From Micavibrio sp. UBA2638 (GTDB lineage Bacteria; Pseudomonadota; Alphaproteobacteria; Micavibrionales; Micavibrionaceae): DNA of 64,000 nt. A program made the translations under genes and the position numbers. Under the pieces are notes generated by a model, which had not been told where the DNA came from, ran no database searches, and worked only from the letters and a program-made list of their open reading frames with translations. The DNA is taken from positions 6,381 to 70,380 of the forward strand of contig DENS01000002.1 of assembly GCA_002359735.1 (NCBI GenBank). The letters run 5' to 3'. Of this stretch, positions 52,980 to 63,200 are shown one piece after another. Every line of letters starts with the position of its first letter. The stretch's first letter is position 1.

Positions 52980-54185
52980 ATGAGCCCAAAAGATCACACA
53001 GGAAAAATTGATGACAGAGTTAAGTTCAACTGGGAAGACCCGTTCTTGCTGGATGAGCTTTTGACAGATGAAGAACTTATGATCGAAAAAACGGCCCGTG
53101 ACTTTGCTCAGGATCGTTTGATGCCCGGCATTGTTGAGGCGAATCGCCATGAAAGTTTTGACCGTGAGATTATGCGCGAAATGGGCGCGCTTGGCCTGTT
53201 GGGGCCTATGATTGAGGGCTACGACTGCGCGGGAACCAGTTATGTCGCGGCCGGATTGATTGCGCGCGAATTGGAGCGCGTCGACAGCGCCTATCGTTCT
53301 TGCTATTCCGTACAATCGTCTCTGGTCATGTATCCGATCTGGATGTTTGGTTCAGAAGAACAGAAACAGCATTACCTACCCAGATTGGCTTCAGGTGAAT
53401 GTGTCGGGTGTTTTGGTTTGACCGAACCCGATGGCGGTTCTGACCCGGGCAATATGCAAACCCGCGCCAAAAAGGTTGAGGGCGGCTATAAAATTTCAGG
53501 CGCAAAACAATGGATTTCCAATTCCCCTATTGCCGATGTCTTTGTGATCTGGGCAAAAATGGAGGACGGTTCAACCGGCGGCTTTATTCTGGATAAGGGG
53601 ATGAAGGGGCTGGAGGCCCCTAAAATAGAAGGTAAATTCAGCCTTCGCGCCTCGCCTACTGGTGGCATTATGCTGGATGAGGTTTTTGTCCCGGATGATA
53701 AAAAGATGCCGGGTGCGACCTCGCTAAAGGCGCCGCTATTATGTTTGAACTCTGCACGCTTTGGTATTTGCTGGGGGGTAATGGGCGCGGCCGAAGCCTG
53801 CTGGCACAAAGCGCTGGAATACACACAGGAGCGCATATTATTTGGCAAGCCATTGGCGGCGCAGCAGTTAATTCAAAAGAAATTGGCCGATATGCAGACC
53901 GAGATTACATTGGGGCTAACGGCTTGTTGGCGATTGGGGCGTTTGCGTGATGATAACCGCGCCGCGCCGGAAGCTATTTCCCTGCTTAAGCGCAACAATT
54001 GCGGTAAGGCATTAGATATTGCCCGCGTTGCAAGGGATATGCTGGGGGGTAATGGGATTGCCGATGAATACCACGTCATTCGCCATATGGTGAATTTAGA
54101 GGCGGTAAATACCTATGAAGGCACGCACGACGTTCATGCTCTGATATTGGGGCGTGCGATGACGGGGCATCAGGCCTTTGGATAA
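52980..54185 (+). CDS. gcdH: glutaryl-CoA dehydrogenase
   Basis: FAD enzyme oxidising glutaryl-CoA to crotonyl-CoA in lysine/tryptophan catabolism. The 401-aa acyl-CoA dehydrogenase has FGLTEPDGGSDPGNM, GAKQWISNSPIADVFVIWAK, and the catalytic glutamate in NTYEGTHDVHALILGRA, the GCDH-specific context. Start ATG follows GGAGG at 8 nt. It is divergent from the rpiB group. Confidence 0.92.
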   Translation: MSPKDHTGKIDDRVKFNWEDPFLLDELLTDEELMIEKTARDFAQDRLMPGIVEANRHESFDREIMREMGALGLLGPMIEGYDCAGTSYVAAGLIARELERVDSAYRSCYSVQSSLVMYPIWMFGSEEQKQHYLPRLASGECVGCFGLTEPDGGSDPGNMQTRAKKVEGGYKISGAKQWISNSPIADVFVIWAKMEDGSTGGFILDKGMKGLEAPKIEGKFSLRASPTGGIMLDEVFVPDDKKMPGATSLKAPLLCLNSARFGICWGVMGAAEACWHKALEYTQERILFGKPLAAQQLIQKKLADMQTEITLGLTACWRLGRLRDDNRAAPEAISLLKRNNCGKALDIARVARDMLGGNGIADEYHVIRHMVNLEAVNTYEGTHDVHALILGRAMTGHQAFG

Positions 54186-54194
54186 TGCCAGCCT

Positions 54195-54638
54195 TTAGGG
54201 AGACGGATCAGGCCCGATAGGGCCGGTTTTAATGAAGGTTTTAATATCTTCAAGTTTTTCGCCGCGCGAAATTCGGTCTATGACTGATTTATAGAAGGTA
54301 AATTCATTAAGATAGCGTTGCTCAGATGCATTTAAATCAGGGACCAAAGATAAGTTGGCGACCATTTTATTGACAGTTTCTATCGCCCCATTTCTAATGG
54401 CCTCTTTCTTCTTTGGCGAAAGATTATTGCGATCATCTGCACCAACGATGTTTTCACATTGTTCCAGATACTCGGCGCAATATCCGTACGGTCTCCCCCC
54501 TACCTCTTGCGGTGTGTGCGGATATGCGGCGGCATGAATCTCCTGTACAAATTGCTGAATGCGGTTATACGCATAGCTACCGGATAATGTATCCGGGTTA
54601 TAATCCGATGATTGAAAATCGCCGGTTAAATCTGTCAT
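54195..54638 (-). CDS. hypothetical protein, 147 aa
   Basis: I do not recognise this protein. It is soluble with no signal peptide. It begins TDLTGDFQSSDYNP and has two cysteines in YGYCAEYLEQCENI. It starts 3 bp after the ldtR stop, so the two are almost surely co-transcribed, and it may belong to the LdtR regulon or act with it. It is tail-to-tail with gcdH. Confidence 0.6.
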   Translation of the reverse strand: MTDLTGDFQSSDYNPDTLSGSYAYNRIQQFVQEIHAAAYPHTPQEVGGRPYGYCAEYLEQCENIVGADDRNNLSPKKKEAIRNGAIETVNKMVANLSLVPDLNASEQRYLNEFTFYKSVIDRISRGEKLEDIKTFIKTGPIGPDPSP

Positions 54639-54641
54639 AGA

Positions 54642-55106
54642 TTAAAATCCGCCAGCAAAATTTGCCTGCGCCGCCCAGAAACGCTCCAGATTCTTTAAGG
54701 TTTCGTTCAAGTCGTTTAGGGAATCATCTGTAATTTTGGAGCCTTTGATTTGTTCTTCATGGCGTTTGAACATATCGCTGATGGCGTTTTTAAGGTCTTT
54801 ACCTTTGTCAGACAAGCGCACACGGATTGAGCGTTTATCATGGACTGATCGTTCCTGAACCAGATAGTCATTTTCCACCATCTTCTTCACGTTGTAAGAA
54901 ACATTCGATCCCAGATAATAGCCGCGAATGGTGAGCTCCCCCACGGTCATTTCTTCATCACCGATATTAAACAAAATCATGCTTTGCACGTTGTTAATGT
55001 CCTGTATTCCTTTACGGTCAAGTTCGACCTTAAGAACATCCAGAAAATGACGGTGCAAACGTTCAATTAACTGTATTGCTTCGTAATAAGGGGTGTTTGT
55101 GTTCAC
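54642..55106 (-). CDS. ldtR: MarR-family regulator LdtR
   Basis: Winged-helix regulator of the LdtR type, which in rhizobia and relatives controls L,D-transpeptidase genes and cell elongation or stress tolerance. The 154-aa protein has the highly conserved IQLIERLHRHFLDVLKVEL, INNVQSMILFNIGDEEMTVGEL spread over two helices, and GYYLGSNVSYNVKKMVEN. A 118-bp upstream gap is AT-rich and likely holds its promoter and possible autoregulatory site. Confidence 0.85.
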   Translation of the reverse strand: MNTNTPYYEAIQLIERLHRHFLDVLKVELDRKGIQDINNVQSMILFNIGDEEMTVGELTIRGYYLGSNVSYNVKKMVENDYLVQERSVHDKRSIRVRLSDKGKDLKNAISDMFKRHEEQIKGSKITDDSLNDLNETLKNLERFWAAQANFAGGF

Positions 55107-55224
55107 TTTTTTGCTCCGAGATCTGGTTTGATTAGTATTTTGAATAGTTTAGACGTGGCTATCCGTAAAACGTAACATTAAAATAATAAAGCAGTTCTTA
55201 ACAAAGGCAAAGATTTTTTTACAA

Positions 55225-56349
55225 TTAATGGCAGAGCGCTACCGCTTTTTTAAACACGGTGGGAAAATTTTCAGCCCTGATATCGCCGCGTTCAACCCAA
55301 TGATAACCATCATTCGCCGTGCCGCATAATGGTGCATTATACCGAAAGATATCCAGCCTGAGGTCAAAATGGGTAAAGCTATGTCTGATGTGCTGCTGCG
55401 TATTTATGACCGCGGACTGGTCAATAAAGGATACATGCGCTGGTTTGGTTGCCCCCTTGCCTTTGGCGGATGTCCCGGCCTCCTCTATCCAGTCCGAACA
55501 CGGCAATGCCAACATGCCGCCCAGCATTTGATTGTCATCCCGTGTATGCAGTAAGACCTGATTGTCCGAATTTTCTATCCAGTAAATATATCCCCGTTTT
55601 TGCGGCTTTGTCTTTTTCGGTGCCTTGATCGGCAGCATCTCGGCGTTGCCATGTTTGTGGGCCGCACAGGTCTTAACAACCGGGCAAAGGCTACATTTAG
55701 GGTTTTTAGGGGTGCAAATGGCGGAGCCAAGATCCATTAAAGACTGGGCGAAATCACCGGGGCGCGCTTTCTCACGCTCAAAGAATTGCGCGGCGACTTG
55801 CTTTATTTCCTTTTTGGCTTTGGGCATGGGGGTCTGGATATTAAATTGCCGCGCCATCACGCGCTCTATATTGCCATCAACGACTGTCTCGGCTTTGTTA
55901 AAGGCAATGGCCGCAATGGCGGCGCTGGTATAATCGCCAATGCCTGGCAGGCTTTGTAATTCGGCCTTGCTTTGTGGAAAAGACCCGCTCATATCATCAG
56001 CAATGAGCTTTGCGCATTTATGCAGGTTGCGCGCACGGGCATAATACCCCAGCCCGGCCCAGGCTTTCATGACATCGTCCCGGTCGGCATTCGCAAGATC
56101 AGTTATGGTTGGCCAGGTCTGAATGAATTTCAGAAAATATGGAATAACGGCCGGTACGGTTGTTTGCTGGCACATGATTTCCGATAGCCATACGTGATAA
56201 GGGTCTGAGAGCTCGCCTTCAGGGGCGCGCCATGGTATAGTTCTTCTGTGCTTGTCATACCAGGCAAGCATTTGCCCCCGAAAACTTTTACTCTTTTTTT
56301 CGGAAATCTTGATTATTTGTTCTTTGGCTGTCATCTTGCAGTCATTCAT
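55225..56349 (-). CDS. mutY: A/G-specific adenine DNA glycosylase
   Basis: Removes adenine opposite 8-oxoguanine. The 374-aa protein has catalytic E57, the helix-hairpin-helix LPGIGDYTSAAIAAIAF (from 134), D158 in VVDGN, and a [4Fe-4S] cluster with C212, C219, C222, C228. The NUDIX-like C-terminal domain follows (about 250-370; YIYWIENSDNQVLL). The start at 56349 has no clear ribosome-binding site; ATG 56334 is an alternative. It is divergent from dciA, the starts being 18 bp apart. Confidence 0.95.
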   Translation of the reverse strand: MNDCKMTAKEQIIKISEKKSKSFRGQMLAWYDKHRRTIPWRAPEGELSDPYHVWLSEIMCQQTTVPAVIPYFLKFIQTWPTITDLANADRDDVMKAWAGLGYYARARNLHKCAKLIADDMSGSFPQSKAELQSLPGIGDYTSAAIAAIAFNKAETVVDGNIERVMARQFNIQTPMPKAKKEIKQVAAQFFEREKARPGDFAQSLMDLGSAICTPKNPKCSLCPVVKTCAAHKHGNAEMLPIKAPKKTKPQKRGYIYWIENSDNQVLLHTRDDNQMLGGMLALPCSDWIEEAGTSAKGKGATKPAHVSFIDQSAVINTQQHIRHSFTHFDLRLDIFRYNAPLCGTANDGYHWVERGDIRAENFPTVFKKAVALCH

Positions 56350-56367
56350 AACACTAAAGGTAGAATA

Positions 56368-56841
56368 ATGCGTCCTGTTTCGGAAGCAACAGCCAAAATT
56401 ACAAATGAAGTTTGTGGCCGCAAATATATTGCGCTGGGCCGCATTCTTTCCCAGTGGACAGAAATTGTCGGGCCTGAATTGGCGACAAAGGTGCAGCCAT
56501 CGGCCATTAAATACAGAAAATATAAGCAGCGCCCTAAAAACCCCGATGCGGTGCTGGAAATTGCAACATCAAGCGCATACGCAACCAAACTGCATTACCA
56601 AAAAGATCTGATCCTTGAGCGCATTAATCAAGTGTTCGGGGAACAATGGATCAGCGGCATTCGCTTTATCAATGTGGCGCCCAACACCGCAGATAGGCCC
56701 AGAATCAAGAAAACGCCGGTCTTAACGCCGGATGAAAAAAAATATATTAGCGAAACACTTGATTATATAACCGATATCGAAGTAAGAAACAGGCTGGAGA
56801 ATTTTGGGCAGTCCCTCTTCCTTGATAACAAAAAGACTTAG
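56368..56841 (+). CDS. dciA: DUF721/DciA-family protein
   Basis: A 157-aa member of the DUF721 family, whose DciA representatives load the replicative helicase in bacteria that lack DnaC/DnaI. Visible: ITNEVCGRKYIALGRILSQW, VGPELATKVQPSAIKY and a beta pattern with LEIATSSAYATKL. ATG 56368 follows AAGG at 9 nt; the earlier frame has no family match. In alphaproteobacteria this gene usually sits by mutY, as here. The role in helicase loading is from the family, not shown here. Confidence 0.8.
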   Translation: MRPVSEATAKITNEVCGRKYIALGRILSQWTEIVGPELATKVQPSAIKYRKYKQRPKNPDAVLEIATSSAYATKLHYQKDLILERINQVFGEQWISGIRFINVAPNTADRPRIKKTPVLTPDEKKYISETLDYITDIEVRNRLENFGQSLFLDNKKT

Positions 56842-56851
56842 GATAAAAACA

Positions 56852-57418
56852 ATGAAAGAAAATGCTATTAATTTACGATCAGGCAATGTGATCGAATATG
56901 AAGGCAAACTTTGTGTGGTTGTTAAAAATGATATTGTGCAACCCGGTAAAGGGGCCGCCGTTGCGCAGGTTGAAATCCGTGATGTTCGCACAGGAAATAA
57001 AAGTAACATTCGTTTCCGGACGCAGGAAACGGTTGAGCGCATTCGCCTTGAACAGGATGATTACCAGTTTTTGTTCGCCGATGGTGATGATTATACATTT
57101 ATGCATCAAGCCAATTTTGAACAGCTTATTGTTCCCAAAGATATTATTGGTGATCCGGCCGCTTTCCTGCAGGAAGGCATGACTGTTGAAATTGAAACCT
57201 TTGAAGGGGAGCCCTTGAATGTAACTTTGCCCAAGCATGTAACGGTTGAAGTTGTAGAAGCCGAACCGGTTGTAAAAGGCCAAACGGCGACAACGTCTTA
57301 TAAACCGGCCATTGCTGATAATGGGGTAAAAGTTATGGTGCCGCCGTATATTGATGTCGGTACCCGTATTGTTGTGAAACCGGAAGACGGCAGCTTTGTC
57401 GAACGTGCGAAAGATTAG
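56852..57418 (+). CDS. efp: translation elongation factor P
   Basis: Relieves ribosome stalling at polyproline stretches. The 188-aa protein begins KENAINLRSGNVIEYEGKLCVV and has the loop lysine K33 in QPGKGAAVAQV, the position modified by EpmA-type enzymes in some bacteria. Domains II and III follow, with LPKHVTVEVVEAEP. ATG 56852 sits 7 nt after AGGAT. It is 10 bp after dciA, so likely co-transcribed. Confidence 0.95.
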   Translation: MKENAINLRSGNVIEYEGKLCVVVKNDIVQPGKGAAVAQVEIRDVRTGNKSNIRFRTQETVERIRLEQDDYQFLFADGDDYTFMHQANFEQLIVPKDIIGDPAAFLQEGMTVEIETFEGEPLNVTLPKHVTVEVVEAEPVVKGQTATTSYKPAIADNGVKVMVPPYIDVGTRIVVKPEDGSFVERAKD

Positions 57419-57420
57419 TC

Positions 57421-58218
57421 ATGGCAGCCGTAAATGCACCCAATATGAATGTTATGATACGTGCGGCGGAAAAGGCCGGGCGCTCCCTTGTTCGTGATTT
57501 TGGTGAAGTTGAAAACCTGCAGGTTTCTGTGAAAGGCCCCGGTGATTTTGTGAGCGCGGCTGATAAGCGCTCGGAAAAAATTATCTTTGAGGAGCTAAAA
57601 AAAGCCAAGCCGGGATATAGCTTTCTGATGGAAGAAAGCGGCCGCATTGAAGGCGAAGATAAAGATCATGTCTGGGTGGTGGATCCGTTGGATGGCACGA
57701 CAAATTTTCTTCATGGTTTGCCTCATTGGTGCATTTCCATTGCTTTGGTTGATAAAGGTGAAGTGACGCTTGGGTTGATATACGACCCGATTAAGGATGA
57801 CTTGTTCACCGCCGAACGTGGCAAAGGCGCGTTTCATCGCCGCAGACGATTGCGCGTGTCTGGGCGCCGTAATTTCCCCATGACGGCCATTGCCACAGGC
57901 GCGCCAATGCGCACCATACAGGAAGCCGGGCCACAATTTATCAAGGAATATAACGCCATACAGGAGCTTGGTGCAGGCATGCGCCGCTTTGGGGCGGCTG
58001 CACTTGATCTCGCTTATGTCGCATCAGGTAAATATGACGGGTTTTGGGAGCGCAATTTGAAGCCCTGGGACGTGGCGGCCGGTATTTTATTGGTAAAAGA
58101 AGCCGGTGGTTTTGTTTGTGATCTGGACAAAGATTCCAACGATGCGCTGAAAACTGGCAATATCCTGGCGGCCAATGAATATATTTACAATGATATGAAG
58201 AAAGTGCTGCGCAAATAG
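57421..58218 (+). CDS. suhB: inositol monophosphatase family protein (SuhB-like)
   Basis: Mg2+-dependent phosphatase of the IMPase fold, 265 aa; SuhB also acts in rRNA transcription complexes in E. coli. Metal ligands and motifs: GDFVSAADKRSE, FLMEESGRI, WVVDPLDGTTNFLHGLPHW, and KPWDVAAGILLVKEAGG. It begins 2 bp after efp, so translation is probably coupled. Substrate specificity cannot be read from sequence. Confidence 0.93.
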   Translation: MAAVNAPNMNVMIRAAEKAGRSLVRDFGEVENLQVSVKGPGDFVSAADKRSEKIIFEELKKAKPGYSFLMEESGRIEGEDKDHVWVVDPLDGTTNFLHGLPHWCISIALVDKGEVTLGLIYDPIKDDLFTAERGKGAFHRRRRLRVSGRRNFPMTAIATGAPMRTIQEAGPQFIKEYNAIQELGAGMRRFGAAALDLAYVASGKYDGFWERNLKPWDVAAGILLVKEAGGFVCDLDKDSNDALKTGNILAANEYIYNDMKKVLRK

Positions 58219-58244
58219 TATTCACGTTTAACATTAAAAAAGTA

Positions 58245-59174
58245 ATGCAACTTATTGTAATAACAATAACTTTACTTATTTGCATATCCGCAAAAACCTA
58301 TGCGCAGACTAACGGATCAAACAGTATTGACAGCTATACGCCGCCGCCCATGTTTGGTGCGCCGCTGACCGGTGTCTATGAAGGGAATCAACAATCCAAT
58401 ACCCCCGGATCTTCATTATCGCGGTCAACGGATATGGCTGCTGATGGATTGCCCTCCTCGGCTTCCCAGCGGCCTGTATTATTGGATTTGGACAGTATTA
58501 CCGGCAGGCCGCCGCCTGTTACGCGCGCAAAACAACCAGTTACGGCGGTTCCTTTCAAGCCGCCCTACCCGCCCAAACGGCCGCAACAGTTTCAGGTGTC
58601 AAAAGAATATTTAGACCAGTTGAAACGCTCTGATAAGCAACAAAGCCCCGAGGTACATTCATCTAACAACGATAAAACTGCCTTTTCTACCCCTCCTAAT
58701 TTGACGCCGCGCCAAGAAGACGGTTTTCTAGTTGGTGATGCCCTACATAACGACCTGGTGCATATGAATGTTCGTGATGTTTACGAGAATATAGGCGGAC
58801 TGTCTATTACCGAGGCTCATGATGCCAAGGTGGCCGCCGCAGCCCCTGCCCCGGCGCAAGCCGGAATAACCTTACAAACGATAGAAATGAATTATGAACC
58901 TGGCCGCCTGTCTTTGAATGATAGTGATAAAAACATATTAAAACAGAACGTTATACCGTATCTACGCGGTAACCCGGCAGGCGGTATCGAGTTGCAGTCT
59001 TTTGCAACCGGCCCGTCAGACCGAAGCGCAAAACGGAATTCATTAACGCGCGCCCTTGCTTTGCGCGCTTACCTCATTGACCATGGCATAGAGCTGGAGC
59101 GGGTCACCATAAAGCCGATGGGGGCGTTTACCAGTGCGTTTCCGCAAGATGTGATTTTTTTAAAACCTTTGTAA
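58245..59174 (+). CDS. periplasmic protein with C-terminal OmpA/MotB-like domain
   Basis: The 309-aa protein has a hydrophobic signal segment (LIVITITLLICISAKTYA), a Pro-rich low-complexity region (about 25-200), and a C-terminal OmpA-like domain (about 205-309): IEMNYEPGRLSLNDSD, then FATGPSDRSAKRNSLTRAL and GIELERVTIKPMGA. It probably binds peptidoglycan. The domain is shorter than in Pal and lacks a lipobox, so it would be soluble in the periplasm or tethered otherwise. It begins 26 bp after suhB. Confidence 0.7.
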   Translation: MQLIVITITLLICISAKTYAQTNGSNSIDSYTPPPMFGAPLTGVYEGNQQSNTPGSSLSRSTDMAADGLPSSASQRPVLLDLDSITGRPPPVTRAKQPVTAVPFKPPYPPKRPQQFQVSKEYLDQLKRSDKQQSPEVHSSNNDKTAFSTPPNLTPRQEDGFLVGDALHNDLVHMNVRDVYENIGGLSITEAHDAKVAAAAPAPAQAGITLQTIEMNYEPGRLSLNDSDKNILKQNVIPYLRGNPAGGIELQSFATGPSDRSAKRNSLTRALALRAYLIDHGIELERVTIKPMGAFTSAFPQDVIFLKPL

Positions 59175-59321
59175 ATGCCCAGCATAACTGCATGTGGATA
59201 TTTTATTTTTTTCCATGCAAAAGCCAAGGGGTTCTAGTATATTGCGGCTTGTAATCTATTATTTTCTGTACTAAAACCGAATTGCCATAATTTTATGCGC
59301 ATGAAAGAAAGGGCTATAACC

Positions 59322-60212
59322 GTGTCTAAAAAGAATTCTGCAACGCCAATTATTGCGCTGATCCTGCTTATTATTTTGGGGGGCGCTGGCTATTATATTT
59401 ATAATCAAGGTGGCTTTGGTGGCACGGTTGAAACTGACACGGCCGATATAACTGCAGAAGTGGATATGGACACCGCTGCTGATAGCGAAACTGATGCCAC
59501 AGATATTTCCGAAACTGTTGCAGAAGACGATATGGCAACGTCCAATCAGGCCGAACAGGACGTATCAAATAACGCCGCGCAAGGTGATGAACCCGGTTTT
59601 GATCTGGATAATGCCCTGTCACCACGCGCCATCGGTAATCCCGATGCCCCAGTTGTTGTCAAGGAATTTGCCTCAATGACATGTGGGCATTGCGGCGATT
59701 TTCATCGCAATGTATTTGATCAAATCAAGGAAGAATACATTGATACAGGTAAAGTTTATTTCATTATGAACGACTTTCCCTTAAACGGACCGGCCGTTCA
59801 CGCCTCCATGGTTGCCAGATGCCTGCCGAACGCCCGCTATCAAAGCTTTATTGAGATGCTGTTCGATAATCAGGATAAATGGGCGTATGACGCCGGTTAC
59901 ATCAATTACTTACGCCAAAATGCGGCTTTGGCCGGTTTAGGCAATGAAGCCTTTGATGCCTGCATTGGTAATGATGACTTGCGTGATGGTTTGATAAACC
60001 AAATGAAACAGGCGCAGAATAATTATGCCATTAATTCAACGCCAACTTTTGTATTTAACGAAACCACCGTGCATACAGGCGCCCGTAACTACGAATTTTA
60101 CAAAGGTGTAATTGAAGCAGAACTCGCGAAGGCCGGTGGCACAGCCGTTGATGATGGCAGTGAACCCGCACAAAAAGCAGAAGCGGATGAAAGCGCCGAA
60201 AGCGGTGAATAG
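59322..60212 (+). CDS. membrane-anchored DsbA-family thiol oxidoreductase
   Basis: A 296-aa thioredoxin-fold protein with an N-terminal membrane anchor (ATPIIALILLIILGGAGYYIY), an acidic linker rich in Asp/Glu/Thr, and a DsbA-like domain. The active site is C121-GHC124 (MTCGHCGDF), and the cis-Pro loop reads NSTPTFVFNETTVH. It probably makes periplasmic disulfides. GTG 59322 follows AAAGGGC at normal spacing; ATG 59295 lacks a site. It lies before smc, an arrangement typical of alphaproteobacteria. Confidence 0.88.
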   Translation: MSKKNSATPIIALILLIILGGAGYYIYNQGGFGGTVETDTADITAEVDMDTAADSETDATDISETVAEDDMATSNQAEQDVSNNAAQGDEPGFDLDNALSPRAIGNPDAPVVVKEFASMTCGHCGDFHRNVFDQIKEEYIDTGKVYFIMNDFPLNGPAVHASMVARCLPNARYQSFIEMLFDNQDKWAYDAGYINYLRQNAALAGLGNEAFDACIGNDDLRDGLINQMKQAQNNYAINSTPTFVFNETTVHTGARNYEFYKGVIEAELAKAGGTAVDDGSEPAQKAEADESAESGE

Positions 60213-60286
60213 CAAGAGTAAACCTTGCAACTGACCGGAGGCGGGAAATGGGTCCCGCCCTGGCTTTTTAATTGAGTAAAGCGTAT

Positions 60287-63200
60287 ATGATCCAGTTTAA
60301 CAAACTACGCCTTAGTGGTTTCAAATCATTTGCAGACCGGACCGAATTAGATATCGGCACCGGTCTCAATGGTATTGTTGGCCCAAATGGTTGTGGTAAG
60401 TCGAATCTGGTTGAAGCCTTGCGTTGGGTTATGGGCGAAAATTCTGCCAAACGCATGCGCGGCGGCGGCATGGAAGATGTTATATTTGCCGGCACATCCA
60501 AACGCAGTTCCAAGAATATAGCCGAAGTATCGTTGTTGCTGAACAATGAAAGCCGCAGCGCCCCCGCCCAGTTTAACAGTGCCGATGAAATTGAGATCAT
60601 CCGCCGCATCGAAAAAGATCACGGATCGAATTATAAAATTAATGGAAAAACTGTCCGCGCCCGTGATGTGCAGATGTTGCTTGCGGATACGGTAACCGGC
60701 GCAAACTCCCCTGCCCTGGTCTCACAGGGGCGCATTACACAAATCATTAATTCAAAGCCACTGGAACGGCGTATGGTGCTGGAAGAATCCGCCGGGGTTT
60801 CGGGGCTGTATGCCCGCCGACATGAAGCCGAGCTGCGCTTGCGTGCAGCAGATGCAAATCTGGTACGTCTGGAAGATGTGCTGGGCGGCGTTGAATCGCA
60901 ACTGGCTTCTTTGAAACGTCAGGCCAGACAAGCGACGCGTTATAAGAACCTGAATGCCCAAATTCGCCAACTAGAAGCGCTGATTGCTTATTTGGATTGG
61001 AAAGTTCTGGAAGACCGCCGCAATGAAATGAATAACCGCTTCGTCGAGGCGGAAAAAATTGTATCGGAAAAGATGCTGGCCGTTACGCAATTAACCAAAA
61101 CGCAGACCACACAAGCCGAAAACCTTCCTGCCTTGCGCAAAGCCGAGGCTGAAGCGGCAGCCGCATTGCAAACAAAGCGCATTGCTTTGCAACGCATTGA
61201 AGATGAGGCACAACGCCTTGATAACATGATTGCCGAGGCCAAAGAACAATATGAACAGACACTGAATGACGAACAGCATGAGCGTGTGAGTGCAGAAGAA
61301 TCGGCTGAAATGTTAACCATCATGCAAGGCGAAGAAAAAACGCTTCTGGAAGAGCAAAAACATGACGAGGCGCGCTTTGGCGAAAAGGAAAAAGCCAAAG
61401 ATGACCTTGAACAAAAAGTGACCGCGTTAGAGGCGGAACACACAGCATTAATGCAAAATGAAGCCGAAAGCAGAGCTAAGCAGGCGGCCTTGGAAGATCA
61501 ATTGCAGCAGAACAAATCACGCGCCGAGCTATTAGGGCACCGTCTTCAAAAAGCGCTTGATGAGAAAGAGCGCCTCTGCGCGGAGCAGCTTTCTGTTGCT
61601 GATATGGCCAAAAAGGAAAAAGCCGCCGAAACCCTGGCAGAAGAAATTGAAACGAATAAAACCGCAATTGAGGCTTTGGAAAGCGATCTTAAGGCGCACA
61701 AAGAAAAGCGCGATGAATACCGCGTCAGCATTAAACAGCTTGAAAACCAGTATTCTGAAGTGCAGACAGAGATGTCCATGCTAACGTCATTCCTGTCCGG
61801 TGATGCGCAACAACAGGGCGCGTTGCTGGATCAGGTGCAAGCCAAGCCCGGATTTGAAAAAGCACTCTCTCGCGCACTGGGGGACTCTTTGTTGGCCGCG
61901 CTGGACGAAGAGTCTGCTTCATATTGGGTTAAGACAGATATAAAAGCCGCAATGCCGACCTTGCCAAAAGGTGTGCGTGCGATAGAACCTGAAATCAAGG
62001 CCCCTGACGTTTTAAAGCTGTCTTTGAGCCAAATCGGTATTGTTGAGAATGAAGAACAGGGGCGCAAGGCTATGCATGCGCTTTCACCGGGCCAGGCCAT
62101 TGTTTCACAAGACGGGCATTATTGGCGTTGGGATGGGTATTGCGTGAAGGCATCTGCCAAAGATCGCAATGCGGAGCATCTGGAATATAAAAACAAGCTC
62201 GCATCACTGGAAGCCAAAGCGCCTAAATTGCAAAAAGAACTGCATAAACAGGAATCGGCGTATGAGGCCATTGCCGATTCTATTCGCGCGACCGAATCAA
62301 AGCTGACTGATTGCCGGGAAAAAATTCGCACCGGGGAGCGTGATCTTTCGCAACAATACCGGGATATTTCACATTATAAAGAAAAGATTGCCCGTCATAA
62401 TGCTGAAATGGCCAGTGTTGAAGAAAGCATTGCAACAGCCACCGTTGATATTGATGCCTTAAATGACATAGTGCGGGCCGAAGAAACGCAATTAAATGCA
62501 TATATTGAAAAAGCCCGCAGCACAAATACCGGTGATAAAGATAAGGTGCATGCGGCCCTTATAGAGGCGCGTGAGAGTTATCAAGAGGCTGTGCGGGTTT
62601 ATGATCGTCATCAACAGCAGCAATCAACGCGCCGCGCCCGTTTGCAGGCAATCGCCGATGAGCGCGTGACACTGAAAAACCGCAATATTCGTTCCAGTGA
62701 GCGCCTTAAGGTGCTAGGGGCCCGTAAAACGGAGCTGGAAGGCAAGCTGAAGGAATTGCAAGCCCAACCTCGTAACTTTGAAACGGATAAAGAACGTTTC
62801 TTAAGCGAAATATCCGCGCTGGAAGATGCGCGGAATGAGGCCGCCGAAAGCCTGTCTTTGTGTGAGAATGAAGTCATGGAGACGAGCAAGGCCTTGAAGG
62901 ATGCTGAAAACGCTCTGGGTGAAGCACGTGAAAAACGGGCTCATGCGCAGGCCACTCTGTCCGGTCTTGTTGAACAGATTGACACCATCAAAATGCAAAT
63001 TGACGATAAATTCGAGATGAGACCGCAAGACTTGCATCAGCATATTGCAATGGATCTGGCCGAGATCCGCGCCGATGATCTGGATGGGTACAAAGATAAA
63101 CGTGAAAAATTGATTCGTGAGCGCGAAAACCTGGGGGCTGTAAATTTACGTGCAGAGGAAGAAGCGCAAGAGATTGAGGCCGAAGCCGGTAAGTTAATAC

